In this document: positions 1-8,936 of the stretch, in pieces | Position numbering within the stretch: the first letter of the stretch is position 1 | How the letters are laid out: each line of letters begins with the position of its first letter | DNA from: an uncultured Lachnospiraceae bacterium | Lineage (GTDB): Bacteria; Bacillota; Clostridia; Lachnospirales; Lachnospiraceae | Length of the DNA: 57,334 nt | Reading direction: 5' to 3' | Assembly: GCA_905233955.1 (NCBI GenBank) | Contig: CAJOFQ010000010.1 | Span: forward strand, 1 to 57,334 | Position numbers and translations under genes: made by a program | Notes under the pieces: generated by a model | What the model was told of the DNA's origin: nothing | What the model saw: only the letters and a program-made list of their open reading frames with translations | Database searches by the model: none

Positions 1-168
1 AATGGTGTCAAAGTCGTCCCAGTCAGTTGTCTGCGAGATTGATAACTTATCGGAACTCCGGTATAACATCATCCCTGTAATAATGTCAAAATCCCCTGCC
101 TTCACAAAATATCCCTTGATTCGTCCACTACCTGACATGTTATAATCCAAGCGGCATTTTCCTGACAT
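1..168 (-). CDS. possible N-terminal fragment of a divergent gene
   Basis: An open frame on the minus strand runs off the left edge. Read from the ATG at 168 it begins [10 protein letters not shown] and continues through a plausible stretch with [15 protein letters not shown]. Other starts are the ATG at 138 and a GTG at 105 preceded by AAGGGA, the best-placed ribosome site. The chemoreceptor promoter block (115-146) lies inside the longest version, which favours the GTG at 105 or means the frame is not coding. An opposing open frame on the plus strand (2-145) covers the same bases. No family is recognised. Confidence 0.3.
   Translation of the reverse strand, partial: MSGKCRLDYNMSGSGRIKGYFVKAGDFDIITGMMLYRSSDKLSISQTTDWDDFDTI
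115..146 (+). promoter_or_regulatory. promoter block of the first chemoreceptor gene, shared with the second
   Basis: CTTGATTCGTCCACT (115-129), then 11 bases, then TATAAT (141-146). The same 15 bases, the same 11-base gap and the same TATAAT occur on the minus strand at 6196-6227, ahead of the other chemoreceptor gene. TTGATT could be a -35 with a 19-base spacer, longer than ideal, so the conserved GTCCACT may be an activator site. About 95 bases of leader follow before the ATG at 243. Confidence 0.5.
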
Positions 169-171
169 GTA

Positions 172-200
172 AATCTTATGAGGGTCAAAGTTTTTTGCCC
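172..200. repeat. dispersed ATCTTATG / GGGTCAAA / TTTGCCC motif, copy 1
   Basis: Plus strand reads ATCTTATG, AGGGTCAAAG, TTTTTTGCCC. A related copy at 48922-48957 reads ATCTTATG, ATATCAGGGTCAAAAG, TATTTGCCCCC and there forms the 3' end of ksgA. Here it sits in the leader of the chemoreceptor gene. Its function is unknown. Confidence 0.4.
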
Positions 201-242
201 TTCACCAGTATACCAATCAACATTGGCAGAAAGGACAGAATC

Positions 243-2117
243 ATGAAAAAACAGTTCACCCGCCGTTTGAGAATCTACATGACATGTGCCTTTATTATTG
301 CGGTCGTGTTTATTTTCGTTCTGCAATCAATACTTGCAGTCGGAACAAACCGAACAGAAAGCGAGGAGAAGCTGGCTTCCATACTTCAAAAGCTGGAAGA
401 AAATGACGCCCAGATAACGCTCCTTACGGACAGCCTGGGTGAAAATAATCTTGCAAAAGCCCGTGCATTTGCTGATATTCTCGCAGCTGATCCTGATATG
501 CTTGAGAGGTCCGGTGCCCTCGGCAAGGTTTGTGATCGTCTTATGGTGGATGAATTGCACATTATCAATAAAGCAGGCATAATAACTCACAGTACTGTGG
601 ATGCGTATGTTGGGTTTGACATGACAAGCGGCGAACAGTCTGCTGCATTCATGGTAATTGTGGATGACCCGTCTGTGGAGATCGTACAGGAACCACAGGA
701 GAACACAGCAGACGGCACATATATTCAGTACATTGGAGTTGCCAGAAAGGACGCTGCAGGCTTTGTTCAGGTAGGTGTTCGTCCACAGGTATTGGAAGAA
801 ACTCTTGCTACCACGAAGACAGATGTAGTTCTTTCAGGATTTGATTTTGGAATTGACGGCTATGTATTTGCAGTGGATAAAGCTGACGGAACCATTCTGG
901 CACATCCGGATACCAGCCTGTTAGGAACATCCGCTGCAGATTCCAACCTTCCATCAAAGGAAGGTTCAGGATCGGCAAGAGTTGATGGAAAAAGAGGCCA
1001 CTACTACGCGATATCCAATAATGATATGATCATTGGTACATTTCTGCCGTCTAATGAATACTATTCCACGAGAACCAGCGTAACATTTTTCGTTGGACTC
1101 AGTCTGCTTATCATTTTCCTGATTCTGCTATTCATAATTGACAGGTATGTCGAGCGCAACATAGTTGACGGAATTAATCGTATCGGTGCATCTATGCAAA
1201 AAATCGCCGATGGAGATTTGGATACGCGTGTGACCGAAGAAACTACTCCTGAATACACTGCAATCTCCGGGGACATTAACGCTATGCTGGAGCACATTCA
1301 TGACAGCATGGTCGAAAACGACAGGCTCTTAGAAAAGCAAAAAGCAGATATGACTGCAAATATGTCCATGATAGATCTCGTCAAATCCGAATGCGAAAAT
1401 CTTGAAGAAGTATCACGCAAAACCATGGTCAGTGCTGAAGATATTTTCGAAGGAACCGGCCGCCAAAAGGATTCACTTGAGGAACTTGAAGGCAAGATGC
1501 GCTCCCTTATGGACGAATTGAACCTAAGCGCAGATGAGACCCTGAAGCTTACATCCGCTACAGGTGCCGCGGTAACTGAGCTTAAGAATACACAGCAAAA
1601 GATGACAGAGCTTACAGATGCCATTGATGGGATCAGTGACATTGCGCGTCAAATTGAGGAAATAATAGGTGAGATTAATGGAATTGCGGGGCAGACCAAT
1701 CTTTTGGCTTTGAATGCTTCAATTGAGGCAGCTCGGGCCGGAGAAGTGGGAAAGGGCTTTGCTGTAGTCGCTACGGAGGTTGGAGCTCTTGCCGAGCGAA
1801 GTGCCCAGGCAGCAACGGAGACAAACAACCTTATTACAAATTCTATCAATGCAGTAGAAAATGGAAAACAGATAGCCCAGAGCACAGCCGAATCCTTTGG
1901 CGGAGTTGTAGAGGCCATAGGACGAGCAGATTCAGAAGTGGTATCAATAGCAGATATGGTTCGTTCTAATGTGGCAATTGTATCCGAGGCTATCGAAGAA
2001 ATAGATACCATAGAGGATGTCGTCGGTGCTAATGTGGATATTTCCGAGAACAGCCGCCAGTCCGCCGCAGATATGGCAGGCGTAGTAAAACGATTATCAG
2101 AACTCGTGGAAATGTAA
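243..2117 (+). CDS. methyl-accepting chemotaxis protein
   Basis: Transmembrane chemoreceptor that senses an extracellular ligand and controls CheA/CheW. The ATG at 243 is chosen because AAAGGA lies just upstream; an ATG at 195 has no such site. The product is 624 aa. A membrane segment lies near residues 10-32. An extracytoplasmic Cache-like sensor region follows, containing [20 protein letters not shown], a double-Cache signature. A second membrane segment lies near 285-307, then a HAMP-like linker with GDLDTRV. The signalling hairpin has the conserved block [15 protein letters not shown] near residue 485. The C-terminal arm after the hairpin looks short, and no NWETF-type CheR tether is seen. 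The MerR gene starts 24 bases downstream and may be co-transcribed. The ligand cannot be told. Confidence 0.93.
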   Translation: MKKQFTRRLRIYMTCAFIIAVVFIFVLQSILAVGTNRTESEEKLASILQKLEENDAQITLLTDSLGENNLAKARAFADILAADPDMLERSGALGKVCDRLMVDELHIINKAGIITHSTVDAYVGFDMTSGEQSAAFMVIVDDPSVEIVQEPQENTADGTYIQYIGVARKDAAGFVQVGVRPQVLEETLATTKTDVVLSGFDFGIDGYVFAVDKADGTILAHPDTSLLGTSAADSNLPSKEGSGSARVDGKRGHYYAISNNDMIIGTFLPSNEYYSTRTSVTFFVGLSLLIIFLILLFIIDRYVERNIVDGINRIGASMQKIADGDLDTRVTEETTPEYTAISGDINAMLEHIHDSMVENDRLLEKQKADMTANMSMIDLVKSECENLEEVSRKTMVSAEDIFEGTGRQKDSLEELEGKMRSLMDELNLSADETLKLTSATGAAVTELKNTQQKMTELTDAIDGISDIARQIEEIIGEINGIAGQTNLLALNASIEAARAGEVGKGFAVVATEVGALAERSAQAATETNNLITNSINAVENGKQIAQSTAESFGGVVEAIGRADSEVVSIADMVRSNVAIVSEAIEEIDTIEDVVGANVDISENSRQSAADMAGVVKRLSELVEM

Positions 2118-2141
2118 TCCCTCTCCAACAGGAGGTCAAAT

Positions 2142-2969
2142 ATGAATCATCGATATAAGATGGAAGGAGAAAGGCTTTATTCCATAGGTGAAGCTGCGAA
2201 AATATGCGGGATCAGCCGCGCCACGCTTCTAAGGCTGGAAGAAGCCGGTTTTGACAAGCCTATAAAGATCAATCCCGAAAGCGGGCGGCGGTATTATGAT
2301 GTTTTGAACATTATGAAGATACAGCGGTATCTGGCCCTGAAACGGCTTGGCGTATCCCAAAAGGATATTCTAAATTATTATAAGGGTAATCTGGATAAGG
2401 AAGCTTTTCTCGAGGATATAAGGGAGAGGCTTGATATAGCTCAGCGCTGTGTAGATGAATTTGAGTCATGTTTTACTGAAAGGGAAAGTATAACATATAC
2501 ATTTTATGAGCTTCCGGAGGTAACCTGCTATTGCTTTGTGTGTCCCATAAAAAACATCAAGGAGCAGGTAGAATACAATTACAAAGAGATTCAAAATATG
2601 TATGACATGGGCTTCAAGCCTGCCTCCACTACTCCCATGTTCTGTGTGATCCCTAACCTCGATGATGTGTATGACGGTATAGACCGCAAGCCTTATTCTT
2701 CCGTGATCTGTATGTCCATCAGACCGGATGCGATTCCTGACGAGGAAAAAGTAGTGCATTTCAAATCACGGCGGGCTTTTTCCCTTCTATATCACGGTGA
2801 TCGGGATTACATTATGGAAAACGGCGGCAGAATGCTGCTTGAGGAGATGAAAAAACATAACCTTACTCCCGCCGGACCACTGTTCGGGATCAATGTGGTC
2901 GGAGTATTTTTCGGCAATGAGATCGAGCCGGATGATTATGTTTTCCGGTTTGCAATTCCTGTGGAATAG
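2142..2969 (+). CDS. MerR-family regulator with GyrI-like effector domain
   Basis: Transcription factor with an N-terminal MerR helix-turn-helix and a C-terminal GyrI/BmrR-like effector domain of the type that binds amphipathic drugs or metabolites. A near-perfect AGGAGGT precedes the ATG. Residues 11-45 hold LYSIGEAAKICGISRATLLR followed by the Tyr-Tyr wing (GRRYYDVLNIMKIQRYLALK). A dimerisation helix follows, then an effector domain from about residue 118 (YTFYELPEV) to the end. It follows the chemoreceptor by 24 bases and converges on the solute-binding protein gene. Its last codons form one arm of a 10-bp inverted repeat. The regulated genes are not evident. Confidence 0.9.
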   Translation: MNHRYKMEGERLYSIGEAAKICGISRATLLRLEEAGFDKPIKINPESGRRYYDVLNIMKIQRYLALKRLGVSQKDILNYYKGNLDKEAFLEDIRERLDIAQRCVDEFESCFTERESITYTFYELPEVTCYCFVCPIKNIKEQVEYNYKEIQNMYDMGFKPASTTPMFCVIPNLDDVYDGIDRKPYSSVICMSIRPDAIPDEEKVVHFKSRRAFSLLYHGDRDYIMENGGRMLLEEMKKHNLTPAGPLFGINVVGVFFGNEIEPDDYVFRFAIPVE

Positions 2970-2997
2970 TATGACCCTTGAATCATTCTATTCCACA
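2960..2997. terminator. hairpin formed by the two convergent stop regions
   Basis: TGTGGAATAG (2960-2969) is perfectly complementary to CTATTCCACA (2988-2997), with an inner ATGA/TCAT stem around the loop CCCTTGAA. The arms are the last codons (Val-Glu-stop) of the merR gene on one strand and of the solute-binding protein gene on the other. There is no U-run on either side, so it is at best a weak or Rho-assisted bidirectional terminator. Confidence 0.45.
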
Positions 2998-4394
2998 TCC
3001 GTTTCATCATAAGTCAATTCTGTAAAGTTGGCCACGGCTTCTTCATAAAATTTATGGAGAGCGGTGGTCTTGTCATATTCTCCCGTGATATAACCATCAA
3101 AGGCATTTTTAAATTCATCACATAATACCTTATCATAGGGACCTACCATTGACATGTCGATCTTAGGAGCAGCTTCCGAGAATAGCGCTATGTGATTTTG
3201 TCCACCCAAAAATGCGGAGCTATAATCCGATACAGCGATCTCATTCATCCCGGATATGGTGTTTGTATAATCCTCAGTGCCTTTTGTAATGGCTATCATA
3301 TTTTCCTTGTCACAGGTCATTTTACGGATGATATCTGCAACTAGAGATGCATTATCAGTTCCTCTGGCGCCGGCGATCCATGTGCCGCCCCAATACCATG
3401 CCGCCGGGCCTTCACACACAGCCCAGTCGCCGAAACCCTCTTCCCCGGCATTTCCAACGAGGGTAAAATTGATCCCCCAGGTTGAATAAAAGAAACCGAA
3501 TACCTTGCCAGCAGCACTCTGGTCAAAGGCCCACTCTTCACTCCATAGTGCAGTGTTGCCCATCCAGCCGTTTTCGTAGTAGGTTTTGCATTTATCAGCC
3601 CAGTCAAAAAGTCCACTGTCTATCTGAATATGGGGAGATGAGCTGGAAAGATCATCCACCCACGGAATCGACACATTATTGGAAAAAACCCTGAACCAGT
3701 CTTCGCTTCCTGAAAGCATTTTATAACCCTTTTTTGCAGCCTTGGCGGCTGTGTTTTCAAAATGCTCCCAGTCACTCAGAGCCTTTTGAACTTCATCGGG
3801 GTCATCTGTTCCCAGCACATCCCGGGCAATAGAACGGCGATACGCAAAAAGTCCGGGTGTTGCCTGCCAGCTTGAACCCTTAAGTTTGCCATCCTGGGAT
3901 GTCGCAATCGCCTTGGTATAAGGATATTGATCAGCCAGCTCGCTTTCAGAAACGCCGAGATCATTGATCACATCAAGAGTATAATCCGAGTCAACATATT
4001 TCAGGATATAATCAGCTTCCATCAGAAAAAGATCTACCTTTTGATCCGCAGATGCGTCCATATTCAAAAGCAACGCTTCATCTAATGCATTTTGATAATT
4101 TAAGTTGTCATTTTCATTTATAGTCCAAACTACTTTTGTGTTTCCGATGGTTCCTGTTCCGTCACCGTGATCCTCATATCCGGGATAGTAATCGGTCATC
4201 CTTTCTTCAAACTCCGTGTTCCAACAATAAATATTAAGTACATTTCCATCGTCCAAAAAGGCTGCTTCACCAGAAGATTCCTGATCAGAATCATCTGTTT
4301 CTGATAAAGCTTTGTCTCCACATGCTGCAAAATTTATACATAACGCACCTGTCAACATAATCAAAACGAATCTTTTTATCTGAATAATATCCAT
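2988..4394 (-). CDS. solute-binding lipoprotein paired with a chemoreceptor
   Basis: Extracellular solute-binding lipoprotein of the ABC-importer type. The N-terminus MDIIQIKRF, a hydrophobic stretch and FAAC form a lipobox-type signal, so the mature protein should be lipid-anchored at Cys25. The ATG at 4394 follows AGGGG by eight bases. An ATG at 4412 would overlap the upstream stop as ATGA but has a poorer ribosome site. The body has the look of family 1 solute-binding proteins (SSWQATPGLFAYRRSIARDVL; WIAGARGTDNASLVADIIRKM). No permease or ATPase gene adjoins it. The gene immediately upstream on the same strand is a chemoreceptor, so a role as ligand-presenting partner in chemotaxis is the favoured inference. 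The substrate is probably an oligosaccharide or similar solute, but this is uncertain. Confidence 0.85.
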   Translation of the reverse strand: MDIIQIKRFVLIMLTGALCINFAACGDKALSETDDSDQESSGEAAFLDDGNVLNIYCWNTEFEERMTDYYPGYEDHGDGTGTIGNTKVVWTINENDNLNYQNALDEALLLNMDASADQKVDLFLMEADYILKYVDSDYTLDVINDLGVSESELADQYPYTKAIATSQDGKLKGSSWQATPGLFAYRRSIARDVLGTDDPDEVQKALSDWEHFENTAAKAAKKGYKMLSGSEDWFRVFSNNVSIPWVDDLSSSSPHIQIDSGLFDWADKCKTYYENGWMGNTALWSEEWAFDQSAAGKVFGFFYSTWGINFTLVGNAGEEGFGDWAVCEGPAAWYWGGTWIAGARGTDNASLVADIIRKMTCDKENMIAITKGTEDYTNTISGMNEIAVSDYSSAFLGGQNHIALFSEAAPKIDMSMVGPYDKVLCDEFKNAFDGYITGEYDKTTALHKFYEEAVANFTELTYDETDVE

Positions 4395-4408
4395 TATTTT
4401 TACCCCTG

Positions 4409-6136
4409 TCATATGTTTATCTCTTTTACACTGTTTTCAAGTGCGGTTGTAACCTCATGCAGACTTTCAATACCATCTGACATTGTACCAAGCGCCGACA
4501 AAATCTCAGACATTGCGCCGGAAGTATCCTGTGATCTGGTGGCATTTTCCGAAGCAATTTCTGAAAGACTTTCCACGGTACTTGTGATATTTATTCTCGC
4601 CTCATCAAGCTGATTGGACTGGGTTCGAATGCTCTCCGCCCTTAAAAGAGAGCCGTTGATTCCGTTTTGTACTCTCTCAAAAGCAGTTTCTGTCTGATTT
4701 ACAACTTCATTTTGTTTTTCTATAACAACGCGGACTTCGTCCATTATCTCAACTGCCTTTGTGGAATTGGCCACAAGTTCCTGAATTATAGCGTCAATGC
4801 TCTTAGCTGATGCAGCGGATTCCTCTGCAAGTTTTTGAACTTCCGTAGCTACTATTGCAAAGCCCCTTCCTGCCTCGCCAGCCCTGGCAGCTTCAATATT
4901 GGCATTGAGTGAAAGAAGATTTGTCTGACTTGCTATGCTCGCGATCAGACCAGCAGCTTCGGCTATTCTCTCCGCGGCATGATAGGTCTGGTTGGTTTGT
5001 TCATAGATTCGATCTATGGAATTGGCTGTCTGTTCATTGATCTGAATCAGCTCCGTCAGGCTGGAAAATGCCTGTTCACTTGCCTGCTGCATTTCTGTGG
5101 CAGTTTCTGAAAGCCCTGCAACCTGAGTTCCGGTTTCAACGATCATGTCGCCTATTATGCCCACATCCTGATTGACACGCATGGTTTCATTGGCACCGGT
5201 TGCAATTTCTCCAACTGCAGTTTCAATATGAGATACATTCTGGTTGGTAGTCATGGCGTTTTCATTGAGCTCATTAGAGGTACGATATAATATCTCGCTC
5301 TGACTTTTGATCTCCTCAATAATTATGGTAAGCTTTTTCCTCATTTGGCTTACGGCGTGGGCAATAGCACCTGTCTCATCCTTGCGCCTGCTAAGCTTAT
5401 CTGCTCTCGCATCCTCTGTAAAATCAAGGGATCCAATACGGTCAACTACATCCGATACTGTTTCAATGGGTTTTGTGATTCTGAGCGATTGATACAGTCC
5501 GAATGCGAGCATCATAGCAAAAATCAATATAGCCGTAAAAATTGCGATCATTGTCATGCGGTTGATCGTATGGAAAAAATCTGCCCTGTCAACAGCTATA
5601 ACCAGTACAAAGCCTTTGTTACTGGCATAGTAGGAAGCAATTTTATCTACGCCGTTTTCTTCGTAAGTGATTATATCTGGCTCCGGAATATTGCCGTTTG
5701 CTGTACCCTCTGCAATTGTTTTTATTTCACTGATCGAAACCTGTCTGCCCACCTGCGTCAGATCCGGATGCAGCAAAACAATTCCATCCTCCCGGACCAG
5801 AAAACAATAGCTGCTCTTGCACCTTTCGAGTCTGGCGCCCTCTAAAAACACCTTCAGACGAAAGGGAACTTTGCGGATATCTGTACGGAATTGCGTCAGA
5901 TTGACTGCCGTTTCCAGCTTCTGCCCATAAAGGAAGGTCTGGTTATACAGGTATTCTGTATTAACTGCATCCAATTCCCCTCGTACCGGAACAGTAACCA
6001 CTATAAGTACTGCCGCAACAGCTATGAAAACCGCTATTCCGATGGTTGACATTATTCGAAATCTGATAGATGAAAAAAGTGGTATCCGCCTCTTTTGCAC
6101 CTTGGATTCAGGTGTTTTTTTCTTCTTCCATTTCAC
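4409..6136 (-). CDS. methyl-accepting chemotaxis protein
   Basis: Chemoreceptor of about 575 aa. The GTG at 6136 is preferred because AGGAGG lies nine bases upstream; the ATG at 6154 contains that AGGAGG in its own codons and has no ribosome site. A membrane segment ([20 protein letters not shown]) is followed by a single Cache-like sensor region with [16 protein letters not shown]. Then come a second membrane segment ([19 protein letters not shown]), a HAMP domain ([20 protein letters not shown]) and a signalling hairpin with [15 protein letters not shown] near residue 405. The solute-binding lipoprotein follows within 20 bases or overlaps. The promoter block matches that of the chemoreceptor at 243-2117. 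Confidence 0.93.
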   Translation of the reverse strand: MKWKKKKTPESKVQKRRIPLFSSIRFRIMSTIGIAVFIAVAAVLIVVTVPVRGELDAVNTEYLYNQTFLYGQKLETAVNLTQFRTDIRKVPFRLKVFLEGARLERCKSSYCFLVREDGIVLLHPDLTQVGRQVSISEIKTIAEGTANGNIPEPDIITYEENGVDKIASYYASNKGFVLVIAVDRADFFHTINRMTMIAIFTAILIFAMMLAFGLYQSLRITKPIETVSDVVDRIGSLDFTEDARADKLSRRKDETGAIAHAVSQMRKKLTIIIEEIKSQSEILYRTSNELNENAMTTNQNVSHIETAVGEIATGANETMRVNQDVGIIGDMIVETGTQVAGLSETATEMQQASEQAFSSLTELIQINEQTANSIDRIYEQTNQTYHAAERIAEAAGLIASIASQTNLLSLNANIEAARAGEAGRGFAIVATEVQKLAEESAASAKSIDAIIQELVANSTKAVEIMDEVRVVIEKQNEVVNQTETAFERVQNGINGSLLRAESIRTQSNQLDEARINITSTVESLSEIASENATRSQDTSGAMSEILSALGTMSDGIESLHEVTTALENSVKEINI

Positions 6137-6195
6137 CTCTTGTATCCTCCTCATGTAACGGAAGTTCTTATCCGGTAATTTGAACCCTGTATCAT

Positions 6196-6227
6196 ATTAT
6201 AGTATGTTCACAAGTGGACGAATCAAG
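6196..6227 (-). promoter_or_regulatory. promoter block of the second chemoreceptor gene
   Basis: On the minus strand CTTGATTCGTCCACT, then 11 bases, then TATAAT: the same block and spacing as at 115-146. It lies about 60 bases before the GTG start at 6136. The repetition ahead of two chemoreceptor genes points to shared control; the factor is unknown. Confidence 0.55.
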
Positions 6228-6245
6228 AGGAGAGATGAAAAAAGT

Positions 6246-7388
6246 TCAAAACGGAAAAATCCAGGGTACACAGTATGTATTATTACATGAATCTGCCAAA
6301 GATTTTCCAATCTGATGTCTGGTTTCCTGGTTATGTGAAAAGTCCCTGTCAATATCACTTACCATTTTTGACAACCAGTCTTTTTCGATTGATTTATTAT
6401 GAAAAAGTGCAGAGAGCATCAAAAAGAAGAACAGCATGCATCTGACAATAGCAGAATAGAGATTTTCAAGAAAGAAATTATTATCGGAAGCATTCCAGTT
6501 TAAAAAAATTTCATTTATAAAATAATTTTCAAAAAACAACGGATAATCATTGTGTATTATTTCATATAATTCATTAAGAACTGCCTCAAAATCAGACCTG
6601 TTCTGTTCCCAATATTTAAAATCCGAAAATAAATCAGGTGTATATTTTTCAGCTTTATTTTTATTAATTGCACCACAAAAGCGTTTATAATAATAAAAAA
6701 TAGTATCAATAATTCTACTGGAATTTTGAGTAACTTTTTCGCATTCGTTCAAAATGTTTTTATACTGATTAGCATAATCATTTATTAAATTATCGGCCGT
6801 AGCTGAAGCTAAATTTTCATTGGAAATCATTTCTTCTACATCAGATGAAAGCTGAAGAAGCAGCCATATCTTGCCCGCCATATAACCGTCTGCTGCTTGA
6901 AAAGAAGCAATTAGAAAATCTCTCAATTTTAAATAAGGCAGATAATTATTTATATCTGCCTTATCGTCTTCCGTTATTTTCTTTGTTGCGCATGAAGTAT
7001 TATATAATACCATAATGCGCTTTTTTTCCAGGAGTTCCAATACAACATGTGGACATGAGGCGCGCACGCTGCACTCAATATGCTCACCAAAATAATTTAT
7101 CTGCCGGGGAAAAAGTCGACAGGTTTCTCCCGGATAATCCTCACCATGATCCAGAATTATCTGACACAGATTCTCATCAGTAAGAAATGGACACCTGCCG
7201 TCATGTAAACGCATAAAACCATTTTCGGTGTCAATATTTTTGAGGATGCTTTGATAATCATTTTTCGCAAGTGAAGAAAAATGTTGAATATCCTCATTTG
7301 ACACCGGGATATTCCATCCGGCGCAGCAGGTGTTTTGGCATGCTCCGCCAGCACATGAAAAGTTTTTCCAAAGGCTCGTTATAGTCAT
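6246..7388 (-). CDS. fliB: FliB-type flagellin lysine-N-methylase
   Basis: Protein of the FliB family, which methylates lysine residues of flagellin. The 380-aa product begins with the family cysteine cluster: FSCAGGACQNTCCAGW at residues 10-25, then CPFL, CQI, ETCRLFPRQ and the SVRASCPHV segment. This is the usual YkgJ-like metal or Fe-S signature of the family. The rest is mostly helical, ending VPWIFPF. The start is three bases after the stop of the upstream lipoprotein gene and has no clear ribosome site, suggesting translational coupling. No flagellin gene is in the window; the link to motility comes from the family and from the nearby chemoreceptors. Bases in this gene are more AT-rich than in its neighbours. 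Confidence 0.85.
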   Translation of the reverse strand: MTITSLWKNFSCAGGACQNTCCAGWNIPVSNEDIQHFSSLAKNDYQSILKNIDTENGFMRLHDGRCPFLTDENLCQIILDHGEDYPGETCRLFPRQINYFGEHIECSVRASCPHVVLELLEKKRIMVLYNTSCATKKITEDDKADINNYLPYLKLRDFLIASFQAADGYMAGKIWLLLQLSSDVEEMISNENLASATADNLINDYANQYKNILNECEKVTQNSSRIIDTIFYYYKRFCGAINKNKAEKYTPDLFSDFKYWEQNRSDFEAVLNELYEIIHNDYPLFFENYFINEIFLNWNASDNNFFLENLYSAIVRCMLFFFLMLSALFHNKSIEKDWLSKMVSDIDRDFSHNQETRHQIGKSLADSCNNTYCVPWIFPF

Positions 7389-7391
7389 ATT

Positions 7392-8675
7392 CTATTGAAA
7401 TAACCATTCCATAACAGCTATGCAGTTATATGCATAATTGAAGGAAGCCATGTGATAGCTGGCGCCGCCCATTCCGCCATTTCCACCATTTTTATTATTT
7501 CCGTCAGAATTATCTTGCGGCATCTGCGGGGGATTACCGTCATTCGGCGCTTCTCCATCCAGGTTGCCACCATTTGGCGCTTCCGGAGCTTCACCTTCCG
7601 GTTTGCCACCATTTGGCGCTTCCGGAGCTTCACCTTCCGGTTTGTCACCGTTTGGTGCTTCCGGAGCTTCGCCTTCAGATCTGCCGCCCTGTGGACCTCC
7701 GCCGCCCATCGACTCGTCAACTTCGATAGTTCCGGTCTTCCATGAAATAAAATTCGCATCTGTTCCCTTGGCAAATAACAAATTTGCTGCCTCAGAAAGC
7801 TCATCACAAGTCCAGCTTCCGTCCCACTGTTCGTAGGAATATATCGCGTTATCATTATCAAAGCTTTCCATTAATTCACTCATGCCATTGAACGCGCTGG
7901 TATCATCCTCTGCTGCAAAATATACAAACTTCTGATTCTCCAGAGAGGAAAGCGTGCTGACATCCCACTGTCCATCTACAAACATGCATCCTGCATAAAG
8001 ATCAGGATATTCCGAAGCCAAAATCAGAGTAGTCATACATCCCATTGATTGTCCGGTACCATAAATTCGATCTGTATCAACTGCATATTCTTCGGAAATG
8101 TCATCTATAAGTCGTTTTGTAAGCTCGACATATTCCGTCGTTGAATATCCGTTATGATCATCTAAGATTGTCTCAGGATAGCTTGGAACTACTACTATAC
8201 TTGGGTTTACTGACTGCCAGGCATCACTGGCCCATACTAATGCCCCTCTTCCCTGTGTTAAGGACCTTGTCGCATCTTCTCCTGTGCAGCTGGAATCCGC
8301 GATAAATACAACTGTCGGATATGAACTTTCCTCATCATAGTTTTCCGGCAAGAACAGATTATAGGTCACTGAAAGCCCTGTCTCGGAATCAGTGTATTCT
8401 ATTTGCTCAAATTTATCTGCATAATCTGAAACCAAAGCGTCCGTATCCTGGGCTAGTGTGTTGTCCACAGAGCCAATTCCTGTATCAGTTTCCTCTGTGG
8501 AAGCGTCAGTTTCATCCGCATCATCAGCAGATGCCCCTGTTTCGTCGGTTTCGTCCATGGCAGTTTCGGCAGTATCCTGGCCGGCAGTGTCATCCGTGCC
8601 TGTTGGCGCAGAACATGCCGCGGCTGATAGTGCCACAATTCCCGCTAGTAGCATTGCATAAGTTCTTTTTTTCAT
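7392..8675 (-). CDS. alpha/beta-hydrolase lipoprotein with a proline-rich repeat
   Basis: Secreted lipoprotein with an esterase-like alpha/beta-hydrolase fold. It starts after TGGAGGATCT, with a signal sequence ending LSAAACSAP, so it is lipidated at Cys21. An acidic Thr/Asp/Glu-rich spacer (about residues 22-70) follows. The catalytic domain carries the nucleophile elbow GQSMGC near residue 210. A probable catalytic His is in SYHMASFNYAY near the C-terminus. Just before that His is a low-complexity insert with three copies of a 13-residue unit (EGEAPEAPNG and variants) and a Gly/Asn-rich run. It resembles peptidase/esterase proteins of the PHB-depolymerase or dienelactone-hydrolase type. The substrate is unknown; fliB follows immediately. 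Confidence 0.75.
   Translation of the reverse strand: MKKRTYAMLLAGIVALSAAACSAPTGTDDTAGQDTAETAMDETDETGASADDADETDASTEETDTGIGSVDNTLAQDTDALVSDYADKFEQIEYTDSETGLSVTYNLFLPENYDEESSYPTVVFIADSSCTGEDATRSLTQGRGALVWASDAWQSVNPSIVVVPSYPETILDDHNGYSTTEYVELTKRLIDDISEEYAVDTDRIYGTGQSMGCMTTLILASEYPDLYAGCMFVDGQWDVSTLSSLENQKFVYFAAEDDTSAFNGMSELMESFDNDNAIYSYEQWDGSWTCDELSEAANLLFAKGTDANFISWKTGTIEVDESMGGGGPQGGRSEGEAPEAPNGDKPEGEAPEAPNGGKPEGEAPEAPNGGNLDGEAPNDGNPPQMPQDNSDGNNKNGGNGGMGGASYHMASFNYAYNCIAVMEWLFQ
7564..7680. repeat. three 39-bp tandem repeats inside the hydrolase gene
   Basis: Three near-identical in-frame units of 39 bases encode the 13-residue pattern GKPEGEAPEAPNG. The units differ at a few positions (GGK, GDK). 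In-frame tandem repeats like this can change copy number without breaking the frame. Confidence 0.8.
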
Positions 8676-8800
8676 AGATCCTCCATTTCAGTCCCACATT
8701 TCCTTATCTTGATAATTATAACTTCAAATTACAAAAATTCAATAAGATGACATTTTTTACCCGCAAAGTAACCTTCAAAACTTAAGACTCTTTTGACAGG

Positions 8801-8850
8801 AAAAAATACCTCCCGCCACGATTACAATAACCGGCAGGAGGTATTTTTAT
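8801..8850. terminator. bidirectional intrinsic terminator
   Basis: AAATACCTCC (8805-8814) and GGAGGTATTT (8837-8846) pair, with A-rich and T-rich flanks, so it can act on both strands. On the minus strand it would end transcripts of the permease operon; on the plus strand no gene is nearby. Confidence 0.7.
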
Positions 8851-8857
8851 TAAATTC

Positions 8858-8923
8858 AAGTCCGCCCCTGGCGGACTTGGCGCCGGATTTGTGGTCGCTT
8901 TACAACCTTCCTCTGCAAATCCG
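8858..8923. repeat. two strong hairpins downstream of the permease gene
   Basis: AAGTCCGCC CCT GGCGGACTT (8858-8878) is a perfect 9-bp stem with a three-base loop. CGGATTTG and CAAATCCG (about 8884 and 8915) form a second stem. Neither has a U-run. They sit between the permease stop and the terminator at 8801 and may protect or process the operon 3' end. Nothing else is seen in the 8676-8936 gap. Confidence 0.45.
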
Positions 8924-8936
8924 TGTGCAATAAACT

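Noticed and set aside
2-145. Plus-strand frame at the left edge
   Set aside because: It overlaps the chemoreceptor promoter and shows no family features; it competes with the equally uncertain minus-strand frame, which is listed at low confidence.
5345-5845. 166-codon plus-strand frame inside the second chemoreceptor gene
   Set aside because: Antisense to a well-supported gene, with no ribosome site or recognisable motif.
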